A stretch of 64,000 bases of DNA from a virus (IMGVR_UViG_3300028569_002824:60474-124473), one strand, 5' to 3'. Numbered from the stretch's first letter, positions 16,653-26,219 are shown. The notes: generated by a model not told the origin, from the letters alone. Numbers and translations: made by a program.

Positions 16653-17630
16653 TTATGAAATAGTATTTATAGTAGCATTATATAATTGTAAGTTATTTTC
16701 ATACACTAAGCTAAGTTCTGAATCCCAAAAGCTTGATGTAGCAGAATTTACGTAATTTTTATACTCAGAGCTATTATTCCAATCTTGATTTCTGTCTATT
16801 CTAACTTGAAATACGTCTATTATATTAGGTTTAACATACTTAAAATGAGCAATTGCAAAAACATCTTTAAAAAATTTCAAAAATTGATTTGTTTCACTCC
16901 AACCTTTGTATGCACTTTCTGGAGGCCACCAACACGTAAAGTCATTAGGAAGAATCCAATGCATACCTACAGATAAATGGTGTGTTTTATAAAAATCGTA
17001 CTTAAAAAAACTTTTTTTGGACAGACACACAGATGAAGAGTTTGGTCTTTTTGACCCGTTTGTTATTATGTGGCGAACCCCTCCTTTTACGTCAAGCGAT
17101 CCATCCGGAGCTATTGTAGCACGAATTGTATCTTCTGTAAATTTATGAAAGCAATTTGACTGAGCTGAAAACGGCTCACCTTCTTTAAGAATGTTTTGAT
17201 TAAACGAAGGTGGATAAAAGTCGACGAGAACGGTTTGTGCAATATTGGCGTTAGTGTCTTCCATAGATGAAACGAGTTGTGGAAGCGACATACCATCTTT
17301 AAGGAGTAAAATTTCGTCTATATCAACGACTAAACACCACTTGTCCAGAAGCAAATTATTTAAGATTGAATTTACCCAATCAATTCCAAATTTAGCATCA
17401 GCATAAGAACTGTTGTTGCTGTATACCTCTACATTTAAATTATCTATTGTCATTAAATATTCAACGGATCCGTCACTAGAGTTGTTGTCGATAAAAACAA
17501 AGTGAGTTACTCCTAACTTTTTATAATAATCAATAAAAAACGGAAGCAATAAAAGCTCATTCCAAATGACACATATTAATATTATACTCATGTCGTCAGG
17601 CGCTGAGTGAAATCGAATGGCGGTTTTCAT
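16653..17630 (-). CDS. glycosyltransferase, GT2/GT92-like (Glyco_tranf_2_4 type)
   Basis: 325 aa. Opens with VIWNELLLLPFFIDYYKKLGVTHF, then FIDNNSSDGSVEYL and VVDIDEILL (DxDE, about 98-103 of the GT-A metal site). This is the pattern of the family that includes bacterial and eukaryotic GT92-like enzymes, transferring a sugar from a nucleotide sugar. Cytoplasmic. Part of a run of same-strand glycan genes separated by under 35 bases. Confidence 0.8.
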   Translation of the reverse strand: MKTAIRFHSAPDDMSIILICVIWNELLLLPFFIDYYKKLGVTHFVFIDNNSSDGSVEYLMTIDNLNVEVYSNNSSYADAKFGIDWVNSILNNLLLDKWCLVVDIDEILLLKDGMSLPQLVSSMEDTNANIAQTVLVDFYPPSFNQNILKEGEPFSAQSNCFHKFTEDTIRATIAPDGSLDVKGGVRHIITNGSKRPNSSSVCLSKKSFFKYDFYKTHHLSVGMHWILPNDFTCWWPPESAYKGWSETNQFLKFFKDVFAIAHFKYVKPNIIDVFQVRIDRNQDWNNSSEYKNYVNSATSSFWDSELSLVYENNLQLYNATINTIS

Positions 17631-17648
17631 TAATTGTTTGTTTGAATA

Positions 17649-18380
17649 TTAGATTTGGGTAACAGGAATGTCGTTTATTGTTGCCAATAATTCAGCACAC
17701 GGTCTTTTATACATAAATGAAGGAAGTACCTTACTATTAGGCTTAAGAGCTGAATGTGGAAATTTTTGATCAATTTTTGTCATGTCGTCTAAGATCTGAG
17801 TTATCTCAGAATCAGATTCGTATAAATTACTCAAGCATTCATGGACGTTAAAGTATTTCCAGCGAACGTCAGCAGTAAAAGTCTTAATGACTTCTGTCTT
17901 CCACTTTTCTATTAAAGCAAACGCAGGTTGTGTGCATACCAAAAACCAGCTTGGAGCTATTCTGTTTCCAGCTATTGGATTTATACTCTTTGTAGAAAAC
18001 CAATAACTAAAAAACTTATTGGAGTCATCTACTAAAGAATTTATAAAATTCTCAAGTGGAAACATTGGATACACACTTGCGTCAACCCAAACTCCGCCAA
18101 ATTTAGACAACAACAGTAACCGCAACAAATCAGACTGACCAGAGCCAATCGGTCGCTCTCGAGCAGAGCATTTCAGTATATCAAAAAATTCAGGAACATG
18201 ATCTCTGATAGTGTTCCTGTTTAATACTCGGACCGACCATGTATCTCCATTGAACGCTTTCCAGCGATCAATACAAAGCTTGTTTAATGGCGGAACACTT
18301 TGATCATACTCTCCTTGATCCCAATACATCCAGATTATTTTATGAGTTATATTGGTTGTAGTAAATGTTGAGTGGTTCAT
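17649..18380 (-). CDS. capsular-polysaccharide-type glycosyltransferase (GT32-like)
   Basis: 243 aa. KIIWMYWDQG at the N-terminus, SDLLRLLLLSKFGGVWVDASVYP in the middle (Asp-x-x-x-x-x-x-x-GG-x-Y/W-x-D pattern of DXD sugar-binding enzymes) mark the Caps_synth / Gly_transf_sug group. Transfers a hexose from a nucleotide sugar in capsule or LPS assembly. Between a GT2-like and a sulfotransferase gene. Confidence 0.82.
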   Translation of the reverse strand: MNHSTFTTTNITHKIIWMYWDQGEYDQSVPPLNKLCIDRWKAFNGDTWSVRVLNRNTIRDHVPEFFDILKCSARERPIGSGQSDLLRLLLLSKFGGVWVDASVYPMFPLENFINSLVDDSNKFFSYWFSTKSINPIAGNRIAPSWFLVCTQPAFALIEKWKTEVIKTFTADVRWKYFNVHECLSNLYESDSEITQILDDMTKIDQKFPHSALKPNSKVLPSFMYKRPCAELLATINDIPVTQI

Positions 18381-18397
18381 AACAGAAAACGTGATGG

Positions 18398-19009
18398 TTA
18401 TGTTGTTTTTTCAAATGTGTAGTTAAACAGTTTAATATCATTAGCAAATCGTTCTTCGACAAACTTTGCTGTATCTGGAGTATATAACTCAGAATAATGG
18501 ATGTTGCTGTGAGTTGAGTTTAATCTTTTTATTCGCCCTCCATTAATACCAAACAAGTCACACATCAATTTAAAATAAACATCAAGTTCTTCGAAGCGAC
18601 CAATAAAATCGACATCAATATTACCTTTATTATCAGTGAGATATTGAGACGATTGATTGAACACCCAACTCGGAGCAGAATGCACAAATTCTTCAAAAGA
18701 CATATTTTGATCAATTGTATGGACGCTGTGTTTGTTTACTTTAAGATAGTTAAACCACGAAACTACTTTGTCCCACGGGTTTCTGACAAACCCAGCAGTA
18801 ATTACATTTTCGGTTGAATATGTTGTTTTTATAGCAGAAATTGAAACATGTTTACCTTCGATGTTGTGCAATTGAGTATTAGATTTATTTGTTTTAATAA
18901 ATGTCACGTCTTTGCTGTTACAAAAATCCACTAAAAAACGCTCAATCGATGTGGTACCGGTTTTAGGTACAGCAACGTAACAAAATGATAGTTCCTTACA
19001 ATAAATCAT
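18398..19009 (-). CDS. sulfotransferase family protein
   Basis: 203 aa from the ATG at 19007-19009, chosen because it overlaps the upstream stop by ATGA (19006-19009); a TTG three codons earlier is rejected. P-loop VPKTGTTS (about 14-21) and 3'-phosphate motif RNPWDKVVS (about 76-84) identify the Sulfotransfer_2-like fold using PAPS. Ends ...DDIKLFNYTFE, the standard C-terminal helix of this family. Immediately follows another sulfotransferase-like gene. Confidence 0.82.
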   Translation of the reverse strand: MIYCKELSFCYVAVPKTGTTSIERFLVDFCNSKDVTFIKTNKSNTQLHNIEGKHVSISAIKTTYSTENVITAGFVRNPWDKVVSWFNYLKVNKHSVHTIDQNMSFEEFVHSAPSWVFNQSSQYLTDNKGNIDVDFIGRFEELDVYFKLMCDLFGINGGRIKRLNSTHSNIHYSELYTPDTAKFVEERFANDIKLFNYTFEKTT

Positions 19010-19767
19010 ATTGTGCAAATTATACCTCTGTTTTTATAAAAATTCAATTCGTCCGCTACTAAATTATCTGCTGTCAATTTTAATTTATTAGAGAAAAACG
19101 ACGCAGTATCAAGCATAACGTTGCTGCTTATTAATAGGTTGAGTTGTTCGGGCATAAGTTTATACAGCGACGACGAACATTTTTTTGCATTTAATAATAA
19201 CGGTGCTTTGTCGTTTGAAAATAAATGATCTATTTGTAAATATAAATTTTTTCTCCAGCAAAATTTATAAATTTCTTGAACTGAGATTTTGTCATGAAAT
19301 ACCATATTATCCGGTAATGGACTATCAGGGAGCATTACTACATGTGTTGTACGTTTATTATTATGTTTATTAATTTGTTGACAAAGACTGTCAAAAGATT
19401 CAAACCCAGCTTCAGTTTGATTGCTTGTGCTATTAATGAATTGTTCGAAAGTTAATGTAAAGTCTGTGACAGATCCTTCTGAATTCAAAAACACATATTT
19501 GCTCAAATATCGTGAAACTAAGTTGCAATACGGATTTCTGCCAAATAAAACTAACTTATAATTACTGTAATCAACACCTTCGACTAGCGGACTTTTATAA
19601 AAGGTTTTGTAAATTTTAGAATTTATGTCTAAAAATCTAGCACAAGTATTATTTAGTATGGGACCTTTACTAAGATGGGTTATTATACTCAACAAAGAAG
19701 CGAATCCACAATTCTCATCCCATGCAAAAATTACATTGATTGGATTATTAATAACATGATACGTCAT
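19006..19767 (-). CDS. divergent sulfotransferase-like protein
   Basis: 253 aa. The P-loop region is changed (VIFAWDENCGFASLL, no PK motif), but FGRNPYCNLVSRYLSKYV (75-92) keeps the RNP..R..S block. Closely patterned on the protein at 27416-28210 (WGQKCGATHL, FYKSPL/YYKSPL, LFGRNPY, SKYVF/DKYVM). May be an active but divergent enzyme or a pseudo-enzyme partner. Overlaps genes on both sides. Confidence 0.6.
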   Translation of the reverse strand: MTYHVINNPINVIFAWDENCGFASLLSIITHLSKGPILNNTCARFLDINSKIYKTFYKSPLVEGVDYSNYKLVLFGRNPYCNLVSRYLSKYVFLNSEGSVTDFTLTFEQFINSTSNQTEAGFESFDSLCQQINKHNNKRTTHVVMLPDSPLPDNMVFHDKISVQEIYKFCWRKNLYLQIDHLFSNDKAPLLLNAKKCSSSLYKLMPEQLNLLISSNVMLDTASFFSNKLKLTADNLVADELNFYKNRGIICTI

Positions 19768-20419
19768 AAATTGCTTTTTTAATTTTATCCATTAAATCAC
19801 CATCGGTTGTAATGTCTCCGCTAACAACATTGGATGGGGTTTGCTTTTTTATAAAGTTCTGTATAATTTCTTGTTTATTTAAAACCCTGGTTCGTATTTT
19901 AGGAGCAACCTCCTCATCTTTATTTTCAGCAAAATCTGCACGAATTGAGCTAGACACTATGTTGTCAATGTTTCTAGTCAGATTAATATACACCACTCTA
20001 TCATAGTATTTGTTTAGCACATTTAAAAAACTTAAATCAGCAAACAAGTCCCACCGTATCTCTTTAAATCCAGTAACGGGCGAGTTAAAACATCTGAGTA
20101 AATATTTTTCTGCGCTATTTTTAACATTCTCGTGAAAGTGAGCATCAAAATAAAATTCGTTTCCAATATACGAAGAAGCTTTGTGAAGCTGACGGTTAAG
20201 TGCTTCCGAAGAAACCGTTTTCGGGGAATACATAACTGCTGGGTGTTTACGTATATGGTCTGTTCTATTACTTATTCTGAACAATAGATTTAACAAACAC
20301 AAGGTAGAGCCCATATCTTCTCCAAATATATTCACGCCGCTGTGTTCATTCAATTTATTCATTACAAAGGTAGAACCACATCTACCGGCTCCCATAATTA
20401 CCACAAACGTTGATTTCAC
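19748..20419 (-). CDS. sulfotransferase family protein (Sulfotransfer_3-like)
   Basis: 223 aa, GTG start. GAGRCGSTFVMNKL (10-23) is a P-loop with the CGST variant used by carbohydrate and tyrosyl-protein sulfotransferases; VVYINLTRNIDNIVSSSIRA supplies the 3'-phosphate Arg and Ser. Overlaps the next gene by 20 bases and follows the two-domain glycosyltransferase by 9. Confidence 0.75.
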   Translation of the reverse strand: MKSTFVVIMGAGRCGSTFVMNKLNEHSGVNIFGEDMGSTLCLLNLLFRISNRTDHIRKHPAVMYSPKTVSSEALNRQLHKASSYIGNEFYFDAHFHENVKNSAEKYLLRCFNSPVTGFKEIRWDLFADLSFLNVLNKYYDRVVYINLTRNIDNIVSSSIRADFAENKDEEVAPKIRTRVLNKQEIIQNFIKKQTPSNVVSGDITTDGDLMDKIKKAIYDVSCY

Positions 20420-20428
20420 AGCGTTGAT

Positions 20429-22288
20429 TTAATATGTTTCTGGCTGTAACAGGGTATCAATTAATTTACTTATATTTTCAGCAGGCAATTGCCAAAGATG
20501 ACCAATGCCTCCGTCAATATCCGACGCAGAATATAACGGGTTTATATCCACACACGGATAATTAATACACTTCAATTTAACTGCTTGATCACATTTAGGG
20601 TCGCAACACATAGACAGAAACTTATCAGCAGGCGCAATAATACTGTGTGGTAAGTATGTGCGCTCTTTTGCTTTTATTCTTTTGGTTCGTTTGACTTCCA
20701 TTACTCCAGGAGCTTCGTTGTGGATAACATACTCAAGATATTCTGGGTGGTGTGTAGCCTCTATTAATTTTTCTGCTCCTTTTAAACTGACTATATAACT
20801 CTCTGTTCCATGAAACATCAACCTGTGCTCTGGCTTAACATAGCTGAATCGTTTGTTTAATTGTACTAACTCATATCCACTAAGATTCACTAAGCAATTA
20901 TTTAAAAAATTAGTCAGAGAGGTCATGTCTGCATCATCCTCAGTAATAAGAGTATAAGGAATTTGCTCTTTTACTATTTGTTGCCATATTAGATAGTGAC
21001 TCAAATAACAGCCAACAGCTCCTGGAGCTCCTTTAAAATATAAGTCATACGTCAGTGTTGCTGGTCTGACGTGTAACCCGTATTGTTCACATATTAGCGG
21101 GTCTTTACGGGTATCAATGGCTTCGAACTTTCGAGTTGACGGAATCGACTCAGAAAACAATTTCCATCTATCTTGTTTTTCTGCCAAAGTAACACAGAAT
21201 ACACTGTTTACAACAGGTGCTGCGTCAAACGTTACACGTGTTACGTGTTTATTTTTATTCTCAGAGTTGTATTTAAATCGATTTATTCCTACATTGGGCT
21301 GATGGCAAATTAATCTGTTGTCGTAATTTGTCTTGGCCTTGTCAACAACTCGATACTTGCTGGTCCTTAGCTTGTCGTCATGATTAATATGAGAAACAAA
21401 CAATCTAGCATCACTCCAAATTACCTCTTTAATTCTTGGCTTTGTTTCCACTATTCGCCTAGCCAAATCCAAATCATCAAATCCCCAGCCAGTTAAATCT
21501 TCTCTGTAAAAAACAAAATCGCGTTTGTCACAAAACAACAATCCACTCATTGAGTGGCCAAATCTCCAATCTCCTCTTATAAAAAAACACTCACGAGAGT
21601 CATAAGATGAGCTATTTAAATTATCTAACCAGTCTCCATTTAAACAAAGGTGATCACAGTCTACTTTTAATATTTTATCATTGGTAGCAAAATCGAATGC
21701 TATATTATATGCTTTACCTAAATTAAAGGTAGATTCTCCTTCAACTCTAATCAGTTTAATTTGTCCGCTTTTGATCCATTTTTGTATTTTAGAATTCATC
21801 TCAAGCGGAATTTCTGAACTATAATCAACCAATACAATTTCAGTAATCAGCGAAAGTCCCATCCAAGACTCTAAACATTGAATTAAATGATCTTCTCTAT
21901 CCATGCACGCTACTACCAATGAAATTTGAATGTCAGTTGTTTTAACGTGACTTTTTATTGAAATTAATTGTGCTTGATTTGTGTCGTTTACCCAAGCACG
22001 CAAGCGGGATAATTCACACAGCACTTCCTTGTCAATATCTGTATGTTGACCGTTACTTACATCGTCACACTTACTTAAAATTAAGCTGACCAACTGATGT
22101 TTCTTCATTTGTACAAGAAGCGATCCAACCGAAACAAGAGTCTTTACGTCATTATTAGGAATGGTGCTAATCCAATCTTTTAATTCTGTTAAATTGTGTT
22201 GTCTGTTCTTAATTTGTACAGAAACTGTCTCACTCATTTCTTTTGCGATTTGGCTTGCATTAACGTTTGTTGATATTTCTGCTGTCAT
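20429..22288 (-). CDS. bifunctional glycosyltransferase: GT2/GT7C-like + GT25-like
   Basis: 619 aa. Residues about 115-330: QISLVVACMDREDHLIQCLESW, VLVDYSSE, KVDCDHLCLNGDWL and DLTGWGFDDLDLARR, the GT-A fold with the galactosyltransferase C-terminal (GWGxEDxD) motif. Residues about 355-600: FCVTLAEKQDRW, FEAIDTR, GAVGCYLSHYLIWQQIV, LITEDDAD (metal site) and ELVQLNKR, the LPS-type GT25 family. The second half is paralogous to the stand-alone enzyme at 46731-47495. First gene of the minus-strand glycan operon, behind a promoter at 22305-22332. Confidence 0.85.
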   Translation of the reverse strand: MTAEISTNVNASQIAKEMSETVSVQIKNRQHNLTELKDWISTIPNNDVKTLVSVGSLLVQMKKHQLVSLILSKCDDVSNGQHTDIDKEVLCELSRLRAWVNDTNQAQLISIKSHVKTTDIQISLVVACMDREDHLIQCLESWMGLSLITEIVLVDYSSEIPLEMNSKIQKWIKSGQIKLIRVEGESTFNLGKAYNIAFDFATNDKILKVDCDHLCLNGDWLDNLNSSSYDSRECFFIRGDWRFGHSMSGLLFCDKRDFVFYREDLTGWGFDDLDLARRIVETKPRIKEVIWSDARLFVSHINHDDKLRTSKYRVVDKAKTNYDNRLICHQPNVGINRFKYNSENKNKHVTRVTFDAAPVVNSVFCVTLAEKQDRWKLFSESIPSTRKFEAIDTRKDPLICEQYGLHVRPATLTYDLYFKGAPGAVGCYLSHYLIWQQIVKEQIPYTLITEDDADMTSLTNFLNNCLVNLSGYELVQLNKRFSYVKPEHRLMFHGTESYIVSLKGAEKLIEATHHPEYLEYVIHNEAPGVMEVKRTKRIKAKERTYLPHSIIAPADKFLSMCCDPKCDQAVKLKCINYPCVDINPLYSASDIDGGIGHLWQLPAENISKLIDTLLQPETY

Positions 22289-22304
22289 ATACCTTATATT
22301 AAGA

Positions 22305-22332
22305 ATAGTATATTGCTAAATCAACACATCAA
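22305..22332 (-). promoter_or_regulatory. promoter of the minus-strand glycan operon
   Basis: Minus strand: TTGATG (22327-22332), 16-base spacer, TACTAT (22305-22310), 16 bases before the ATG. An overlapping alternative is TTGATT with a 17-base spacer to TAATAT. Divergent from the clpC promoter. Confidence 0.45.
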
Positions 22333-22345
22333 ACAGAACGTAGTC

Positions 22346-22373
22346 TTGAATTTTTTATAAATTACATTAAGAT
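22346..22373 (+). promoter_or_regulatory. promoter of clpC
   Basis: TTGAAT (22346-22351), 16-base spacer, TAAGAT (22368-22373), six bases before the ATG at 22380. No Shine-Dalgarno; near-leaderless mRNA predicted. Confidence 0.45.
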
Positions 22374-22379
22374 TAAATT

Positions 22380-24908
22380 ATGTCCCAAAACTTTACTCCT
22401 CGAGCACAACAATCGTTAGCGTTAGCTAGAAAAGAAGCAGAAGCTCTTAATCATAATTATATCGGTACTGAACACTTGTTACTCGGTCTCCTCAAGCTCG
22501 GTCAAGGATTAGCGCTAAAAGTTCTGCAATCAATGGGTGTAGGCTCAGAAGAGGTGTATGAGCTGATAAAAGAAAATACAGAGCCGAGTGAAAATCAACC
22601 GAAACAATTAAAAGGAGAAAACATTCCGGTTACTCCGCGAGTTAAAAAGGTGCTAAGCATCGCTCAAAAGGAATCAGTAAAAATGGGACATACTTACATT
22701 GGTACGGAACATTTGCTGCTAGGATTACTCAGGGAAGAGGAAGGAATTGCTGCAAAAATTTTACTTCAGGATTTTGGCATAAGTTTCGAAGAAGTTAAAG
22801 AGCAAATTTTAAGAGAGATTGATCCAAATTATCAGAACAGCGAACCCGTTTTAGCAGGAGGAGAAGAAACTTCACAAAAACATCAATCAAAAAAAACTCC
22901 AGCATTAAAAGCGTATGGAACAGACTTAACTGAGCTAGCCGAGAAGGGAGAGTTGGACCCTGTTATAGGAAGAGAAAGTGAGATTGAGAGGACGATACAA
23001 ATTTTGTGCAGAAGAACTAAAAATAATCCAGTTTTAATAGGTGAAGCGGGCGTTGGAAAGACATCAATAGCCGAGGGTCTTGCTATTGAAATAGTATCAA
23101 AAAACGTACCTGATCTATTATTAAACAAGAAAATAATAACATTAGATTTAACCTCATTAGTTGCGGGCACTATATACAGAGGACAGTTCGAAGAAAGAAT
23201 CAAGTCTGTAATGAACGAGGTAAAGAAAAACAAAAACATAATTTTGTTTATAGACGAAATACACATGATGGTCGGGGCAGGTTCTGCTTCCGGCTCTATG
23301 GATGCATCTAATATATTTAAACCAGCTTTAAGTAGAGGGGAATTACAATTGATTGGAGCAACGACGTTAGCGGAATACAGAAAATATATAGAAAAGGATG
23401 CTGCTCTTGAGCGAAGATTTCAGCAAGTTAAAGTAGAAGCTCCAAGTATATCTCAAACAACACAAATCTTAAAAGGAATTAGAGCAAAATATGAACAACA
23501 CCATAATGCTAAATTTACAGATGAATCACTAGAAGCAGCTTCTGTGTTATCAGAGAGATATATTACCGACAGGTTTCTTCCAGATAAAGCAATTGATCTA
23601 ATCGATGAGGCAGGATCAAGAGCCAGAATAACATCAAGAGTGCGCCCTCCAAATCTTACCGACATTGAAAATTTAATTAAAGAGATGAGCGAGAAGAAGC
23701 AACAAGCCATCAAAAACCAAGAATTTGAACAAGCAGCTTTATTTAGAGATAAAGAGAGGAAAGCAAATACTGAGATGCAGAATTCTATAGCTCAGTGGAA
23801 TAAAAACAACAAAGAAACGGTCGTTGTTGTAGACAAAGATGACATTGCACAAGTGATTGCTAAATGGACAGGAATACCATTGTCTAGAATAGATCAAACT
23901 GAAGCAGACAAAATACTAAACATGGAAGCGGAGTTAAGCAAACGGATTATTGGTCAACCTGATGCAATCGATGTTGTGTGTAAGGCAATTCGAAGAGCTA
24001 GAGCTGATTTAAAAGATCCAAAAAGACCAATAGGTAGCTTTTTGTTTCTTGGTCCAACGGGTGTTGGAAAAACGTTTTTAGCTAAAGGTATTGCAGAAAT
24101 AATTTTTGGAACAAAAGATTCAATTATACAAATAGATATGAGTGAATATATGGAAAAATTCTCAGTATCAAGATTGATCGGATCTCCTCCCGGTTATATT
24201 GGATATGAAGATGGTGGACAACTTACTGAAAAGGTCCGCAGAAAACCGTATTCCGTGGTTTTATTTGATGAAGTTGAAAAGGCCCATCCAGAGGCATTGA
24301 ATTTGTTGTTACAAATATTCGAGGAAGGAACGATTACAGACTCGATTGGTAGAAAGATAGACTTCAGAAATACGGTTATAATATTAACATCTAATGTTGG
24401 AGCAACAATGGCCGTTAAACAAACTAGTCTCGGATTTGGAATAAAGGAAGAACCATCAGGCAGCTATGATATAATGAAAGAAAAGACAATGGTAGAAGCA
24501 AAATCGTTTTTTAAACCCGAATTATTAAATCGAATTGATAGTGTTGTTGTTTTTAAGTCTCTCAGAAAAGAGGACTTAAAAAAAGTAGTTGAGTTAGAAT
24601 CAGATCAACTCATCATGCGCCTCAAAGAGAATAAAGATATAGAATTAGTTTTAGATGAATCTGCAAAGGAGTTTGTTGCAGAAAAGGGATTTAGCACAGA
24701 ATATGGAGCACGTCCAATTAGACGCGCTGTTGAAACTTATTTGGAAGATCCTATAGCAGAAGAATTACTTAAAGAACACATAAAAAGTAAAGACAAAGTT
24801 ACAGCAAGCTGTGTTGACGGTAAAATAGTTTTTATTAAAAAAGATGTTTTTGTTGATCTGCCTGCAAACAAACGCAACCCTTCAAAAAAATTAAAAAATC
24901 CAAAATAA
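22380..24908 (+). CDS. clpC: ClpC-type AAA+ unfoldase/chaperone
   Basis: 842 aa, full length for ClpC. Two N-domain repeats (1-140, each with YIGTEHLLLGLL), AAA-1 with Walker A GEAGVGKT (221-228) and Walker B LFIDEIH, a UVR-like middle segment (EFEQAALFRDKE), AAA-2 with Walker A GPTGVGKT (558-565) and LFDEVEKAHP, Arg fingers (RRF, LLNRID), and a C-terminal D2 small domain. The loop SLGFG (about 683-687) matches the VGF/LGF ClpP-binding loop, so it can probably dock on host ClpP. ClpC unfolds proteins for degradation, usually with adaptors. First gene of a plus-strand pair with a glycosyltransferase, joined by TAATG. Confidence 0.95.
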   Translation: MSQNFTPRAQQSLALARKEAEALNHNYIGTEHLLLGLLKLGQGLALKVLQSMGVGSEEVYELIKENTEPSENQPKQLKGENIPVTPRVKKVLSIAQKESVKMGHTYIGTEHLLLGLLREEEGIAAKILLQDFGISFEEVKEQILREIDPNYQNSEPVLAGGEETSQKHQSKKTPALKAYGTDLTELAEKGELDPVIGRESEIERTIQILCRRTKNNPVLIGEAGVGKTSIAEGLAIEIVSKNVPDLLLNKKIITLDLTSLVAGTIYRGQFEERIKSVMNEVKKNKNIILFIDEIHMMVGAGSASGSMDASNIFKPALSRGELQLIGATTLAEYRKYIEKDAALERRFQQVKVEAPSISQTTQILKGIRAKYEQHHNAKFTDESLEAASVLSERYITDRFLPDKAIDLIDEAGSRARITSRVRPPNLTDIENLIKEMSEKKQQAIKNQEFEQAALFRDKERKANTEMQNSIAQWNKNNKETVVVVDKDDIAQVIAKWTGIPLSRIDQTEADKILNMEAELSKRIIGQPDAIDVVCKAIRRARADLKDPKRPIGSFLFLGPTGVGKTFLAKGIAEIIFGTKDSIIQIDMSEYMEKFSVSRLIGSPPGYIGYEDGGQLTEKVRRKPYSVVLFDEVEKAHPEALNLLLQIFEEGTITDSIGRKIDFRNTVIILTSNVGATMAVKQTSLGFGIKEEPSGSYDIMKEKTMVEAKSFFKPELLNRIDSVVVFKSLRKEDLKKVVELESDQLIMRLKENKDIELVLDESAKEFVAEKGFSTEYGARPIRRAVETYLEDPIAEELLKEHIKSKDKVTASCVDGKIVFIKKDVFVDLPANKRNPSKKLKNPK

Positions 24909-25714
24909 TGAATTTTAATAATTCAGATCTGAATTTAGCTTTAAGCAAGATTACTGATCCAACTGTTGTGATAACGTTCGTTGATAAGGAGTACGTTCAG
25001 TTGCTTGCTGTGTTTTCTTTTTTTTGGACAAAATTAAAAATTAGTAATTTATTGATAATTTGTTTGGATCAAATATCGTTGGACAGAGTAACAAAGTTGG
25101 GATTGTTGGGAGTACACATTCCTTATCAAATACGCAATCGTCATTGTTTTTGGAGGGAGCGTTTCGAAATTATTAATATTATTTTCAAAAAAACTAAAAA
25201 GCATATCGTACATACAGATATTGATTGTTTTTGGTTTAAAAATATCATTCCTCAACTAGAAACAGATGATGGGGATATATTTTACTCTAGAGGAAACACA
25301 TATCCCAAAGATATAGCCGAAACATACGGATTTGTATTGTGTTGTGGGTTCTTTTTTGTGAAATATCACACTCACACAAAGGAATATTTTGACGATATAC
25401 TAACAAACAGCAATTCAAAGGACGATCAAGTAATGACTAATACGTACGTTTTAAATAACGCTGAATCGATTACAAAGATTGTGTCTGTCGATAGAATGTT
25501 TGATGAGGTAATTATACTAAAAGAAAGAACAATTAAAACGATAAGACAAAATATTATTCCCAGATGGCATGGGGGAATTAGAGAAGCTAGCTTATTTCAT
25601 CCGTTTTTGACTGGACCCATTAATGAAAAGGTTGATACAATTACAAATCAATTATTGCACTACTTGAATGAAAACTCTCTATACAACGAATTTAAAAATT
25701 TGACTGTATGTTAA
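24908..25714 (+). CDS. nucleotide-diphospho-sugar transferase (GT77-like)
   Basis: 268 aa. KKHIVHTDIDCFWFKNI holds the DxD motif with the Trp that follows in Nucleotid_trans (GT77-like) enzymes; GFVLCCGFFFVKYH and DDQVMTN are the next conserved blocks. Adds a sugar from a nucleotide donor. Start overlaps the clpC stop (TAATG), so the two are co-translated. Confidence 0.75.
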   Translation: MNFNNSDLNLALSKITDPTVVITFVDKEYVQLLAVFSFFWTKLKISNLLIICLDQISLDRVTKLGLLGVHIPYQIRNRHCFWRERFEIINIIFKKTKKHIVHTDIDCFWFKNIIPQLETDDGDIFYSRGNTYPKDIAETYGFVLCCGFFFVKYHTHTKEYFDDILTNSNSKDDQVMTNTYVLNNAESITKIVSVDRMFDEVIILKERTIKTIRQNIIPRWHGGIREASLFHPFLTGPINEKVDTITNQLLHYLNENSLYNEFKNLTVC

Positions 25715-25716
25715 GA

Positions 25717-25920
25717 TTAAAGTTTCACACTATGAGGAAAAGCGCGAAAACCGTTCTTCCTCCACGTTCCACGGTAACGTGTGATCCACTCTACCAGGGC
25801 CCTGTCGAATCCAATATCGCTTCCTAATTTTTCGCTTTCAATCCATTTGTGTCGCAATATTTCGTCTCGCTCAGCAAGAAATTCTCGGTATATACTACTT
25901 TCTGTTATATAGTGTTCCAT
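25717..25920 (-). CDS. hypothetical protein (67 aa)
   Basis: Charged N-terminus (ILRHKWIESEKLGSDIGF), then WITRYRGTWRKNGF, a short pattern seen in small phage proteins with a DUF4032-like basic helix; I do not assign a family. Convergent with the glycosyltransferase. Confidence 0.55.
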   Translation of the reverse strand: MEHYITESSIYREFLAERDEILRHKWIESEKLGSDIGFDRALVEWITRYRGTWRKNGFRAFPHSVKL

Positions 25921-25961
25921 TTCAATTTTAAATATGTTGTGGTATAAAAGACTATATTTAA

Positions 25962-26153
25962 TTAATCTAAAAATCCTTCAACTTCTAAGTAATGTATTAA
26001 TCTGCTTGTTGCTATAATCGTTAAAGCATTAGTTGGCTTTATCTTAACGTTGGGTGGTTTGCCTGTGTTGGTCATGTGTTTTGCGTCAGAGGGTAATATA
26101 AATAATTGCAGATCTACGTCGTTAAATCTAAAAGGAAACCAAACTTCTTTCAT
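25962..26153 (-). CDS. hypothetical protein (63 aa)
   Basis: Beta-rich with PSDAKHMTNTGKPPNVKI; not recognised. Divergent from the gene at 26268 across a 114-base regulatory gap. Confidence 0.55.
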   Translation of the reverse strand: MKEVWFPFRFNDVDLQLFILPSDAKHMTNTGKPPNVKIKPTNALTIIATSRLIHYLEVEGFLD

Positions 26154-26191
26154 AGTATATATACTTATTATTTTAACTCCTGTTTATGCAA

Positions 26192-26219
26192 TTTGACCCG
26201 ACCAATAGTGTCATAATAA
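26192..26219 (+). promoter_or_regulatory. possible promoter
   Basis: TTTGAC (26192-26197), 16-base spacer, TAATAA (26214-26219) in the divergent gap; 48 bases upstream of the ATG at 26268. Weaker than the others. Confidence 0.3.

Noticed and set aside
24908-25714. Reading the ClpC-linked gene as part of a Clp adaptor
   Set aside because: Its DxD and following blocks are those of a nucleotide-sugar transferase, with nothing like an adaptor (MecA, ClpS).
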